A DNA stretch of 64,000 bases, taken from contig NC_012873.2 of assembly GCF_000003195.3 (NCBI RefSeq), forward strand, positions 28,366,385 to 28,430,384. The letters run 5' to 3'. Made by a program: the position numbers and the translations under genes. The notes under the pieces were generated by a model. It was not told the origin of the DNA, did not search any database, and was given only the letters and a program-made list of their open reading frames with translations. The DNA is from Sorghum bicolor. Its lineage: Eukaryota > Streptophyta > Magnoliopsida > Poales > Poaceae. Shown piece by piece: positions 33,154 through 44,287 of this stretch. Numbering within the stretch: position 1 is the stretch's first letter; every line of letters begins with the position of its first letter.

Positions 33154-35382
33154 ACACAGGACAAACCCGGAGAAAACAAAGGAAATCAGCGACAAGTGCA
33201 AGAACTACTAGACAAAGGTTATGTCCGAGAATATCTTAGTCCTTGTGCTGTTCTAGTAATTTTAGTGCCTAAGAAAGATGGAACATGGCGTATGTGTGTT
33301 GATTGTAGAGCTATTAATAATATCACCATTCGATATCGACACCCTATTCCACGATTAGATGATATGCTAGATGAACTGAGTGGTGCTGTTGTGTTTTCAA
33401 AAGTTGATTTACGTAGTGGGTACCACCAGATTCGTATGCAATTGGGAGATGAATGGAAAACTGCTTTCAAAACTAAGTTCGGTTTGTATGAGTGGTTAGT
33501 CATGCCTTTTGGGTTAACTAATGCACCTAGTACTTTCATGAGATTAATGAACGAGGTTTTGCGTGCTTTCATTGGGAAATTTGTTGTCGTATATTTTGAT
33601 GACATATTGATTTACAGCAAATCATTGGATGAACATCTTGATCATTTACGTGCTGTTTTTAATGCACTACGCGAGGCACGTTTATTTGGTAACCTTGAGA
33701 AGTGCACCTTTTGCACCGATCGAGTGTCTTTTCTTGGTTATGTTGTGACTCCACAGGGAATTGAGGTTGATCAAGCCATGGTGGAAGCTATACAGGGATG
33801 GCCTGTCCCAAATACTATCACCCAGGTGTGGAGTTTTCTAGGACTTGCTGGATTCTATCGCCGTTTTGTGAAGGATTTCAGCACTATTGCTGCACCATTG
33901 AATGAGCTTACAAAGAAGGGGGTGCCTTTTGATTGGGGCAAAGCACAAGAGAATTCATTCAACATGTTGAAAGATAAGTTAACTCATGCACCTCTCCTAC
34001 AACTTCCTGATTTTAATAAGACTTTTGAGCTTGAATGTGATGCTAGTGGAATTGGTTTGGGAGGTGTTTTATTACAAGAGGGAAAACCTATTACATATTT
34101 TAGTGAGAAATTGAGTGGTCCTGTTCTCAATTATTCAACTTATGATAAAGAACTCTATGCTCTTGTTAGAAAATTAGAGACATGGCAGCATTATTTGTGG
34201 CCCAAAGAGTTTATTATCCATTCTGATCATGAATCTTTGAAACATATTCGTAGTCAAGGAAAACTGAATCGTAGGCATGCAAAATGGGTTGAATTTATTG
34301 AATCTTTTCCTTATATTACTAAGCACAAGAAAGGGAAGGAAAATATTATTGCTGATGCTTTATCACGGAGATATACTTTGCTGAATCAACTTGATTACAA
34401 GATATTTGGGTTAGAAACAATTAAAGACCAATATGTTCATGATGCTGATTTTAGAGACGTGTTGCTGCATTGCAAAGATGGAAAAGGGTGGAATAAATTC
34501 ATCGTTAGTGATGGGTTTGTGTTTAGAGCTAACAAGCTATGCATTCTAGCTAGCTCTGTTCGTTTGTTGTTGTTGCAGGAAGCGCATGGAGGTGGCTTGA
34601 TGGGACATTTTGGAGCAAAGAAGACCGAGGACATACTTTCTGGTCATTTCTTTTGGCCAAGGATGAAGAGAGATGTGGAGAGGTTTGTTGCTCGTTGCAC
34701 AACATGTCAAAAGGCAAAGTCACGGTTAAATCCCCATGGTTTGTATTTACCTCTTCCTGTTCCTAATGCTCCTTGGGAGGATATATCTATGGATTTTGTG
34801 TTGGGACTACCGAGGACTAGGAGGGGACGTGATAGTGTGTTTGTGGTTGTTGATAGATTTTCTAAGATGGCACATTTTATACCATGTCATAAAACTGATG
34901 ATGCTACAAATATTGCTGATTTGTTCTTTCGAGAAATTGTTCGCTTACATGGTGTGCCCAACACAATTGTTTCTGATCGTGATGCTAAATTTCTTAGTCA
35001 TTTTTGGAAGACTTTGTGGTTCAAATTGGGGACTAAGCTTTTATTTTCCACCACTTGTCATCCCCAAACTGATGGTCAAACTGAAGTTGTTAATAGAACT
35101 TTATCCACTATGTTAAGGGCTGTTTTAAAGAAGAATATTAAGATGTGGGAAGAATGTTTGCCTCATATTGAGTTCGCCTATAATCGTTCATTGCATTCTA
35201 CTACAAAAATGTGTCCTTTTGAGATTGTCTATGGCTTCTTGCCACGTGCTCCTATTGATTTAATGCCTTTGCCAAGTTCTGAAAAAATAAATTTTGATGC
35301 TAAGCAACGTGCTGAATTGATGTTAAAATTGCATGAAGCCACTAAACAAAACATAGAGCGCATGAATGCTAAGTACAATTGA
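33154..35382 (+). pseudogene. CRM reverse transcriptase, RNase H and integrase core
   Basis: After a one-base loss near 33187 the frame is open for over 700 codons. [70 protein letters not shown] and the catalytic YFDDILIYS (about 33593). RNase [18 protein letters not shown], with [19 protein letters not shown] and [10 protein letters not shown]. Integrase: zinc site ([20 protein letters not shown]), then D ([11 protein letters not shown], about 34790), D ([14 protein letters not shown], about 34975) and E ([12 protein letters not shown], about 35085), so the D-D-E triad is present. The frame stops at 35380-35382, where a small deletion shifts it relative to the C-terminal part. Confidence 0.9.
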
Positions 35383-36119
35383 TTCTGGAACCTGGGGATT
35401 TGGTTTGGTTGCATTTGCGACAAGATAGATTTCCAGAACTGAGAAAATCCAAATTGATGCCTAGAGCTGATGGTTCTTTTAAAGTGCTGCAACGAATTAA
35501 TGAGAATGCATATAAGCTTGATCTTCCTGCAGATTTTGGGGTTAGTCCCACATTTAACATTGCAGATTTGAAGCCTTATTTGGATGAGGAAGATGAGCTT
35601 GAGTCGAGGACGACTCAAATGCAAGAAAGGGAGGATGATGAGGACATCAACACCAGCGATACATCCTCTCCTACATCCTCTCCGACACAACCTATAGCTG
35701 GTCCTACATCTCCGACACAACCTATAGCTGGTCCTACATCCTCTCCGACACAACCTATAGCTGGTCCTCTTACTCGTGCTCGTGCCCGTCAACTCAACCT
35801 TCAAGTAAGTTCATCCTCTCCTACATCCTCTCCGACACAACCTATAGCTGGTCCTACATCTCCGACACAACCTATAGCTGGTCCTACATCCTCTCCGACA
35901 CAACCTATAGCTGGTCCTCTTACTCGTGCTCGTGCCCGTCAACTCAACCTTCAAGTAAGTTCAGTTTTAAACTCTTGTCAATCATATTTAGACAATGGAG
36001 ACACGTGCACTTTCGTGTTGCTTAGGAATAATGGACAAGATCAGCAAGGGAAGGTTCAACTGCATTCAGAATTTGAGGCAACACCAACTTCAAGGGCTGA
36101 TTGCATATGGGAAGAGTGA
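35383..36119 (+). pseudogene. CRM integrase C-terminal region running into the 3' LTR
   Basis: The frame that is open from 35379 encodes LEPGDLVWLHLRQDRFPELR, GSFKVLQRINENAYKLDLPA and VSPTFNIADLKPYLDEEDEL (the SH3-like integrase C-terminus). It crosses the LTR start at 35636 and continues about 160 codons inside the 3' LTR to TGA at 36117-36119. The LTR-encoded part holds a Ser/Pro/Thr repeat (SPTQPIAGPT), then LTRARARQLNLQVSS and YLDNGDTCTFVLLRNNGQDQ. In the CRM lineage this tail (CR motif) replaces a chromodomain and is associated with centromere targeting; that role is family knowledge. A 150-bp in-frame duplication lengthens the tail by 50 residues here. Confidence 0.85.
35623..35635 (+). 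other. Polypurine tract of the CRM element
   Basis: AAGAAAGGGAGGA directly precedes the 3' LTR (with TGATG at 35636). It lies within the integrase coding frame (residues QEREDDED), as expected where the ORF overlaps the LTR. Confidence 0.7.
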
Positions 36120-36946
36120 TAACTTAACAAAGGTGATTGGAGATCAGGTCCAAGCCTCCACAACATCCTCTATCAAGTTACCACGTCGCTTCTAAAGCAA
36201 GAAAACAAAGAGTCCAAACCCAACACGTTTTGGGAGTTGGATTCGGACTGGAAAATAACTCTAACTTGTATGGATCACCACGGCGTCATATGGACTCCAA
36301 CTGGGACGTTCCTATACTTGTTGGAAAGCTCATGAAGTCTACTTTCCAATGGGTCCAACCACATATCTATGCAGCTTATGAGTCGGGCGCAGTCCTTGTT
36401 TTCGTGCCGACATCTTTTTCTGTTTTGGTGCTGCGTCACCCTATTTTGGACCAATGGCCCATGTATCAAGTTGAGTCCATTAGGGACGCGTCCTAGGGTT
36501 GGAGGACGACTCTAGCACCCCTTTGGTCATCCTCCCCTCTATTTATTTACATCTAGAGCCGCCATGAACAACTGGGTTTTGTTTAGATCAAGTTTAGCCT
36601 TCGCTACTTGCTTGTAGGCGCGCGTGCAGGATCAGCCGCCCGTCTCCTTGTCTTCGGAACCCCATTGTTGATTCAGATTCAGTTTGAAACCTTCAATTCA
36701 TCTTGCAAATTCAGTTCTTGTTTTCTCGTTCTTGCTAGTTCTTCGATTGCTTGCAGGACGGGAGCCCTAGGGGCTGGTTGTCGCGCTCCACAAGATCGTG
36801 ACGGCTGTTGGACGTGGTGTATCGGTTGCTAAGGCGCGGTCTTGAGGGCTGTAGTCGGGCCGTGAACGTCATCTCCATCCACTAATCGAGTTATCCAGCG
36901 CCTCTCATCGAAAGATCAGGCCAAAAACCCTAGCGGGTTCGCATCA
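35636..36946 (+). mobile_element. 3' LTR of the CRM element
   Basis: 1311 bp, TGATGAGG to CATCA, 150 bp longer than the 5' LTR. The difference is a tandem duplication: about 35663-35812 is repeated at about 35813-35962. Outside it the two LTRs differ by only a few scattered substitutions. Confidence 0.93.
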
Positions 36947-37448
36947 GAACTACTAGATGAAGTGTATCATATGGAATCTCGCTTCAGTCCAGTTGGAGAT
37001 AGTATTAGTTTCGATGCAAGATAGGTGCATGGTTTGTGCCCAGGTGCACCATAAGCTCAGAAACCGTTGTGGAAGTTCCCGATGGTACTTCTAGGTGAAG
37101 AGGCACAAGTGAAAGCTCGGTTCAGTCTGTTTGGAGATAGTGCTAATCTTGATGAAAGATAGGTGTATGGTTTGCATGGAACATACCATATTCTCGGAAA
37201 TCAATTTGGACGCACCCGATAGAACTCCTAGATCATGTGTGTCATATGGAATCTTGCTTCAATATGTTTGGAGACAGTGTTAGTTTAGGTGCAAGATTGA
37301 TGCATGGTTTGCGCATAATGCACCATAGGCTCGGAAACCATTATGGAAGCACCCGATAATACTCCTAGGTGAAGAGGCTCAAGTGGAAGGTTGGTTCAAT
37401 CGGTTTGGAGATAGTGCTAATCTTGATGCAAGATAGGTGCACGGTTTG
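36947..37448. repeat. Centromeric satellite, block 4
   Basis: About 3.6 monomers between the CRM element and the family A element. It begins with the right GAACT duplication of CRM and continues exactly where block 3 stopped. It ends in GTTTG (37444-37448), the left target duplication of the family A element. Confidence 0.92.
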
Positions 37449-40400
37449 TGTAACACCCCAGTGTTATGGTTGCATCAAACATGTGCATAGCATGAGCATC
37501 ATCATTTATTCAAAGCATCCATGATCATCATCTATCTTGAGACATGTCATTTTTTGCAAAGATGTGGTTTAAATTGATTAAATAGGCTTCCTATGCTTAT
37601 GTTTGAGTGAACAATGCTTGTGTTTGTGCTTAATGTCTTTGTAATTAGTTTATCTATGTTTAACTTGATCTTGGGAACAATGTTCATGTTGATCACTTCT
37701 CCAAAATAATCACTTAAGTCCTACTTATGCAAATAGGCCCTAGAAACCTCTTTTGCTTAGGCTTTTAAAAAATGTTTCATAAAATGTTTGCATGTCAAAA
37801 CTTCCTACAGCAAAGTTGTAGCAAATTTTATAAGGAACAAAAGTTGTTTTATGGCCATCTCATGAAAATGATCACAAATAGCTCAAAAGTGGCCCACAAG
37901 ACAGACTTGGGGCTGTTTTCAACACTTAGAAAATTTTCTAAGTCCTGGGTGCGTTGCAGTTTGCGCGATCGATTTTGGAAACTCTATATCTTTCAATCCA
38001 GGCCGATCTAGCCTTTGCTCTAGTTGACAAAGTTGTAGATCTCGCCTAGTACTCCAAGTTTGTCAACTACACTATCTCCTAATTCGCTCTGGTTTGGGAG
38101 AAAATCGCCGGTGAAGTGGCTCTGTCAGACGAGCACCCTTTCTTCTGAATCGAGCTGACCTCGTCGACGTGGCCGACCGCCGGCAGAGCTCCGTCGCCAT
38201 TTGTCGCCCGTACACCGCGTTTGGCCCCGCTTGTCAGCTTCCGTCGCGTGCATGACCTCCACGGCGACGCCCCGAGTGTGGACGCGTCCACTTCGCTCTG
38301 CCTCGCCCTCTCTCGCCTGAACCTCGCCCGCAGCGAGCTCTCCGCCGCGAGCTCACTCCGGCGAGCTCGTGTGCGCTCCTCTCTGCGTCTCCGTCCACCA
38401 AACTCCACCCAAAGCTCCGCCGTGAGCCGCTCTCCAGGCTCCACCCTCTAACTCGCCGAGAAACCCACCGGTGAGCCGACATTTCTTTCTTCCCCCAAAT
38501 CGGTCCGCCGTGACCTTCTTCTCCGGCGAACTCAATGCCGAGCACTGTGAGGCTTCTCATCGTCTTTGGTTAGGTCCTAGAGGTAGCTTAGGTCCTTAGC
38601 GAGCTTTTGCGCCACCTGGTGGACGTTCTACCGGGTTCTCCGTCGCCGGACACGGTGCGCAGCGCCGCCGTGCTTCCGCCGGAGTTGGGTGCTCTCGTGG
38701 CCAGCGCTTTCCACGGGGATCCAGGCCAAGCCGCGTACCTAGGAAGCTTCGCCCTAGTCTGCTGGTGCTGTAGAAGGCCTTAGGTCACGCTCTACCGGCC
38801 TGAGGGCTCCGGCGTAACGCCGAGCACCTCCGCCGAGCCGCCATTGCCGACGGTGAGCCCCTTCCGGTGGCTCCGCCGTGGCAAAAGTGGGGTCAATCGA
38901 GTCGTTAGGGTTTGGGGATCACGTTGGTGCCCTGGGTTTGGCCGGAGACCTCGCCGTCGCGGAGAAATCGCCGGCGAAAGTCGCCTCGGCCGTGAGGAAG
39001 AAGAGCCTGACAGGTGGGACCCACTGTCAGCGACTCTCTCTTTCCCTCCTTTTCTTTTATTCAAAATCCTGATTTTTGGGCTTTCTTGCAAAAATCATAT
39101 CTCCTGTTTCTGAGATCCAAAAATTGTGAAACAAATTTTGTGTTGTTTCTTGAGATGGCTAGTATTTAATAAAAATATAAAATGAATCATGTTTTTTGAG
39201 AAATTATTTATTAGGGATTTAATCTTGTTATTTATGGATAAATGCATATCTCTGGTTTTACTGATTAGTTTGCTCTGAAAATTTTATAGTGGTCTCTGCA
39301 TGGCATTAGAGTGCTCTGATAATTATTTCGTGATTTTTGGAGCACTGTTGTTGTGATATGTAATTTGTGTTTGAAATATGGCTTGTTTCTTTAATTAAAT
39401 CACATAAAATAATTGGTGCTTATGCTGGTGCTCTATTTTGGTGGTAAACTTGTTTATGGTATTCCTAAGATATAAATAATCTGAAATCTGTTGTTTGACA
39501 CTATATAAGTCATGTCTATGAATTTATGAAATAAATGCCTTGATACATGTTAAATGCATATCTTTAATTTGGTATGTGTATTGGTCCTGAAAATTTTATG
39601 GTGGTAATCTGATGTTATACTTGTACCTCTGTAATTTTTGTAGATTTTTCTGAGTACTTTAACTAATATCTTGTAAATATGCCTTATCTAAAATTAATTA
39701 ATAAATGCCTTGTTAAGTAATTGTTTTGGGGTTTTCAACTGATGATCTGGTGACCTTGTAATATGTTTGTGCTCATGAGTCATATGGTTGGTATGGTTTG
39801 TGTTTTGATCATGTCATTAAATAATTAACTATAGGGTTAAATGCTGTTCTGGACAGCAAGTGAGTAATTTAACTTTGCTTAATGATAACTTGACTTCCTG
39901 TGAAACTTGTATAAAACAAAGTTGTTCTAAACTTGTTGAACTAACTGTGGTTTAAATTTGAGGTCATTTGGCCAAGTAGTTTAAAAGTTATAGCTGTTCC
40001 AAGTTGGGTTCCAGAAATAGGGGTTCTCTGTTTTTCTGGGACAGAACCTGGAACTTTGTTAAAATGACTAGTTTAATGTTTGAATCTTGCTGTCATGTTT
40101 AAAGATGAGTTGTAGACAATTTCCTAAGCTTTCCAGAATGTCTTCACTCATGTTTGTTGGATCTGCCTACCATTAGTTATGATTTATTTACTGAGCATAC
40201 ATGTTTTGTGTCGTTTGCTGCTTTAGTGTCATGATAGGTTTTGGGTTATGTTAACTTGTTTATTCATGTGAGTTAGTATAACTCTTGCTCCGTAAATGAG
40301 TGCCCAGTGAGTTGCTTGTGTTATTAAGCATTCATCTGTAGCATGTGCACCTTCTCATTCATCGAGCATGCAATAGGTGCACCGGGTGTGGCAGTTTCCT

Positions 40401-42024
40401 TCGAGCTCCAAGCGAACCCCGAAGGCCAGGAAGGCAGCCAGGAGGTGGAGGTCCAGCAAGCCGGACTCGAGGAGCCCGAAGAAGAAGTTGAGTGCCCGAA
40501 TCACGAGCCGGCATCGTTCGTGAAAGGCAAGCCCCGGAGCATTCTAAGCCTCCTCTATTTTCGAAAGTTTACTTAATACGTTATATTTATTGAGGCATTA
40601 CGTATAGGAGTTGTGATGAAAATGTTGCTGCATTCTACTCTATCCTTGTCCAGATAACTCACCCTCCCTGGTTGTAGAGTTAGGTTCGAGTAGCAGCTTA
40701 GCTATGCTTTAATCGGTAGAAGTCGGGTGATATTCTGTCATCCGCGCGATATAGGGTTGTGTTGGGTCACGATGGTCTATATGTGCTATCGTGGATGGAA
40801 CCTGGTTAAATTGACTTAAGCCGGGCGGAGTTTTGCAAGTGTGTAGTAACTCCGTCTGTGGCAGCTAAGGACCGATCGTTGTACGTCCTCTTGTCATGTT
40901 GAACGCATGCCTGACACTTAGTTGGCCGGATAACTCGTTCCGACCGCGAAGCCGAGTAGTATGACTCAGGCCGGAAGACCGGCAAGTATAAAGTGCGCAC
41001 TACCGGAGGAAGTGCGGTGTGCGGGGGACCATTGGCGTAAGTCCAAAGGCAGGTGAGTTAAAATTCCTGACTTCCCTGACAGAGTGGTAGCCCTGGGAGT
41101 GCGGCGCTGATCGGAGCCGCGATTTCTGAGTCGTACCAAAGGTGACCCTTTGGCTCTCCGGCAGGGGATGCCTGGGTGAGTGCTAGGAATAATCCTCCAG
41201 CTGGATAGGAATTCGATTCGAATCGCCGTCTCTCCCGGTTAGTGAGAACTTGACAGAGCAGCGGCAAACGTAGCATTCACTAATGAACTTGGTTCATGAT
41301 AATGATGATAGCAAGAAGAACATATGATGAATTTGGTATGGTTATTATTGTTTGTAATAATCAAGTGATGTGTTGTAGTACAAGTGCTAATCTAGTGGTA
41401 GGCTGATGATAAATAAAGATGATGCTCCCAAAAATAATTTAGTTGTAACTTAAGCTTTTGGCAAAAGAGTGAGTCAACCAACTCCACTTGATATTTAGCC
41501 TTGCATGATCCTTGGTGTCTTTTGTGTTTTACTAGACGGGTAAGTCTAGCTGAGTACATCCTTGTACTCAGGGTTTATTCCCACCTGTTGCAGATGATAT
41601 CTTCTATGACGGTTTCTGCAAGACCTGTCTCCATCCCGCTGGGGATGAGGACTAACCGTTGGGCACGGTTTTCTAATCTTCTCGTCTATGATGCTTTTGG
41701 AAGGATGGCATAGACTCTGGCAGTAACAAACTTGTGAACTGAACTTTGAACAAGTGTGTGTAATTATTTTGCTTCCGCTACTTCGAACAAGTGTTGTAAT
41801 AACTTAATACTCCGATGTGGTGCCGCTTCGACGGCAATGAATGACTATGTAACATTCGTTGTGTTTATGTTGAACTATTACGATCTTGGTTTGTTGCGAG
41901 TTGGTTTGAAGTCCTTCGTGATTTCGATTGACTACCGGGATTATATGGGCTCAAGTTTAGAAACTTGATTGTTTGACGATCGTTTCTGCACTTGAACTCT
42001 TATAATTTGGTCGGTTCTGTGACA
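37449..42024 (+). mobile_element. 5' LTR of the family A element
   Basis: The 4576-bp LTR has a GC-rich stretch of several hundred bases at about 38110-39030 and AT-rich flanks. No host gene is seen. Short frames in the GC-rich part are on both strands and have no recognisable motif. A 77-codon acidic frame at 40343-40576 recurs in the other LTR copies. A CGG/GTAAGT donor-like site lies at about 41540. Confidence 0.93.
40343..40576 (+). other. LTR-embedded acidic small ORF
   Basis: Seventy-seven codons, ATG to TAA, with an acidic centre (GSQEVEVQQAGLEEPEEEVE) followed by CPNHEPASFVKGKP. It is identical at 51588-51821, and its 3' half is intact at 1-156 in the older LTR copy. I recognise no family. 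It could be a short upstream ORF of the element transcript or chance coding potential in a GC-rich patch. AAAG/GCAAGC at its end resembles a GC-type splice donor. Confidence 0.35.
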
Positions 42025-42026
42025 GC

Positions 42027-42041
42027 TGGCATCGGAGCAAG
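42027..42041 (+). other. Primer-binding site of the family A element
   Basis: TGGCATCGGAGCAAG begins two bases after the 5' LTR. It is close to the methionine-tRNA-complementary form (TGGTATCAGAGC) with differences. The same bases start at 1607 after the partial LTR at the window edge. Confidence 0.65.
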
Positions 42042-42844
42042 TTCAGCATTATAAATGCAGCGTTTGTGTATTTAAAACAAAAGAGTTTTTAAATAAAATG
42101 GTGTAAAACAAATAATTAAGTTATGCCAGTGGTCGAATCCTCCTTGCCCACATAAGGACTCTAGGTGGCTATTTAAGTACTGACTTGGGGGGTTTTATTT
42201 ATGCATCTCCGGCAGTACTCAGGTATGGATGTGTGATGACCGCACTATGCTACCCTGTGGTCTAATGGTGGAGGTAGCCTTCATATGTGAATTAGCCACA
42301 TATGTCGCTAGATTTAAATTATGCAACGTCGCACCTACGCTCAGGTAAGTGTGAGCTGTGAGAGCATGATCGTCCAAACGGCGGTCTAGGGGAGTGTTCG
42401 CGGTGGTTTTCTGGAGTGGTTACATGTCGAAACCATGGAACCACGAAAGAAACTTAATTGGGGAGTATTTGATTTCTCGGGTAGTTGTGGTGTCATTGTT
42501 GGGGCATGTTGGGCATGTCCAAGCAATGTGCACTTAGTTTACTGCTTTCTTGAGTGATATATATTGGGAACTGTCGGGCTGAAATGAAGTTTTCTGCAGG
42601 TACTCTAACAGCGCACGTGTAAACCGATAGTTATCGTATCGAGAGACGAATGTATGCCACCGTATATCCGTTAGAATATTAATTTTCTAAGTTTGTGAGG
42701 ACGTACGGTTCGTGCATGCATCATGTTGCCTTCATACATACATTCTGTCTGCTCCTTCCCTTACAATTTCGTCCCTTTTTAAATAAATAAATGTTGCTTC
42801 AACTAATCCTCTTTTACCCATGGTATTCCCATTCCTTTCCACAG
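42042..42844 (+). other. Family A leader with candidate intron (42345-42844)
   Basis: No coding frame is seen. CAG/GTAAGT at 42342-42350 is a full-consensus plant splice donor. At the other end TTCCCATTCCTTTCCACAG (to 42844) is a full-consensus acceptor that ends directly at the ATG of the following ORF. Splicing would remove 500 bp. This is inferred from sequence only. Confidence 0.6.
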
Positions 42845-43930
42845 ATGGACGCACCCGCCTCACCTCGTCCCAGTGACACTTTCTTGCACGAGTTTGGCAC
42901 TCCTACCCTGCTCTGGAGAGTGTTACGGACTGTTGGGTATACTGAGCCACCTCAGTATTCTTGGTGGGAGATGGAGAGCACAGGAGGGATCCAGTGGTTT
43001 GCTGTGCAGGGAGTTGTCCCTCCACACGGGGACAAGCCTGCATGGACAGGCTGGACGTGCAGCTCAGATGGGCAGACTCCTTGGGAGACAGCTCAGGTTG
43101 CAGCCCAGACTATCCTGCTCGACATCTGTCAAAGGTGTGGTGACGAGCTGACAGGAGGACCAGCGGCCTCCATTCCTAGTGCTGATCCAGCAGCCGCGGA
43201 GTGGAAACAGGCTGACGGTTGTGCTTTGGTTCGAGGCAGAGGAGAGAGAGCTGAGAGCTCTAGTCCTGCTATGAGTGCTATGATGGTTGTACTCAAGCTG
43301 ATCAGTCAGCGGGAGGGCACCTATGCACAGGTGATGGTGGCTGTTCGCAGGGCCCAGGAGATGCAGCGGAAGGCTGAAAAGCGTGCTCGCAAGTTTCGCA
43401 AGCAAGCTAGACTCCTGGAGCAAACTCAGAAGGACCGCAATGACTGGGAGGACATAGCGGAGTACCGTAGACAGCAGTGGGTGAAGGCCATCAGAGAGAG
43501 AGATCATAAGCAGGATCAGATGAGCCAGTTAGCTCGAGAGAGGGAGACTTTGCAGGAGCGCTTGGTGCAGCTCACCCGTGAGAGGGATACTGCACTCCGT
43601 GTGTCGGAGAACAGGCGCCAAGCATGGGAGATACACCGAGTTCAGTCGCTTGAGCGGGAGAACTATCTACAGGGTCAGATTGAGGCTGGTCTTGTGGAGA
43701 TTCACCGTCTCAACAACTTGCTACACCCTATTCCTCGCCCTATACCCGTGTATCCAGAGGTGGGACCTCAGGTGATTGTGGCCGATGATGATGGTATGGA
43801 GGTTGATGGACCAGCAGCGGCTGCACCACCTTTACACGAGGACGTGGAGGACGAGGAGCTTGAGCCGGTTAGCGACGAGGATGGAGAGGCGATCTTCGAC
43901 GCTGATTCGGACGACGAGCCTGGAGTGTAG
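42845..43930 (+). CDS. Additional coiled-coil ORF upstream of gag, unknown function
   Basis: A 361-aa frame starts MDAPASPRPSDTFLHEFG. Residues about 20-110 hold a Trp-rich block (LLWRVLRTVGYTEPPQYSWW, GIQWFAVQGVVPPHGDKPAW, PWETAQVAAQTILLDICQR). Residues about 150-300 form a long charged coiled coil (RRAQEMQRKAEKRARKFRKQ, LARERETLQERLVQLTRERD). The C-terminus is Pro-rich and then strongly acidic (EDVEDEELEPVSDEDGEAIF). The frame is also open 18 codons upstream, but the ATG at 42845 sits directly after a 3' splice-site consensus, so I chose it. It is in the sense orientation, 357 bp before gag. I do not recognise a named family. The full-length intact frame next to an almost intact gag-pol suggests that it is selected for. 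Confidence 0.75.
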   Translation: MDAPASPRPSDTFLHEFGTPTLLWRVLRTVGYTEPPQYSWWEMESTGGIQWFAVQGVVPPHGDKPAWTGWTCSSDGQTPWETAQVAAQTILLDICQRCGDELTGGPAASIPSADPAAAEWKQADGCALVRGRGERAESSSPAMSAMMVVLKLISQREGTYAQVMVAVRRAQEMQRKAEKRARKFRKQARLLEQTQKDRNDWEDIAEYRRQQWVKAIRERDHKQDQMSQLARERETLQERLVQLTRERDTALRVSENRRQAWEIHRVQSLERENYLQGQIEAGLVEIHRLNNLLHPIPRPIPVYPEVGPQVIVADDDGMEVDGPAAAAPPLHEDVEDEELEPVSDEDGEAIFDADSDDEPGV

Positions 43931-44287
43931 GGAGTAGTGGGTAGTTGCTGCCAGGATCTTTTGTTGTATGCCAGTCGGTTGTGGTGCTTTTGTAACCATG
44001 TTGTAATCCGAAACTTTGACCTTGACCCATGGCATGTACTGTAAGGGTGTAATAACTTCATGGACCCTATGTGCAGTCTTTATGATCGTTATGTTATGCC
44101 GATGTTTTCCGTTGTGGTGCGTATTGCGGATATCTATGTCATGTGTTGGATTGGTGATGTTGTTTTGTGGAATGGAATTGTTGTGCCTTTCTGTAAAGCT
44201 ATTCTCTCGAATACTTTCAGGCATGAATATAAGTTCTTCTACGGCAAATCTTGTCATCATCAATGCTCACTGACTGTGTCTTTACAG
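43931..44287 (+). other. Spacer between the additional ORF and gag, ending in a splice acceptor
   Basis: The gag-pol frame is open from 44060, but residues from that part read as non-Gag hydrophobic sequence. A TGACTGTGTCTTTACAG tract ends at 44287, directly before ATGTCTCG, and forms a consensus acceptor. No separate gene is seen. Confidence 0.55.

Larger units (their letters stand above)
28164..36946 (+). mobile_element. CRM-type centromeric chromovirus with two LTRs, decayed
   Basis: An 8.8-kb Ty3/gypsy element has LTRs bounded by TGATG...CATCA and a perfect GAACT target duplication at 28159-28163 and 36947-36951. Order: 5' LTR, primer-binding site, leader, gag, protease, RT, RNase H, integrase, 3' LTR. 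The integrase reading frame runs into the 3' LTR, which is a known feature of the CRM lineage of grasses and centromere-targeted through its C-terminal CR region. Coding is disrupted by two stops after gag, a one-base loss near 33187, a frameshift near 35380 and two assembly gaps. Confidence 0.93.

Noticed and set aside
32338..33157. Start of a 1014-codon frame and several minus-strand frames across the N run
   Set aside because: The frames pass through N and have no real sequence there. Only the part after 33154 is supported.
38079..38560. Arg-rich frames in the GC-rich part of the family A LTR (also at 49371-49805)
   Set aside because: Both strands are open with similar composition, typical of GC-rich repeats; there are no motifs.
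44060..44287. Gag-pol start at 44060
   Set aside because: The first 76 residues are hydrophobic and unlike Gag. The ATG at 44288 directly follows a splice-acceptor consensus and begins the basic [11 protein letters not shown]-terminus.
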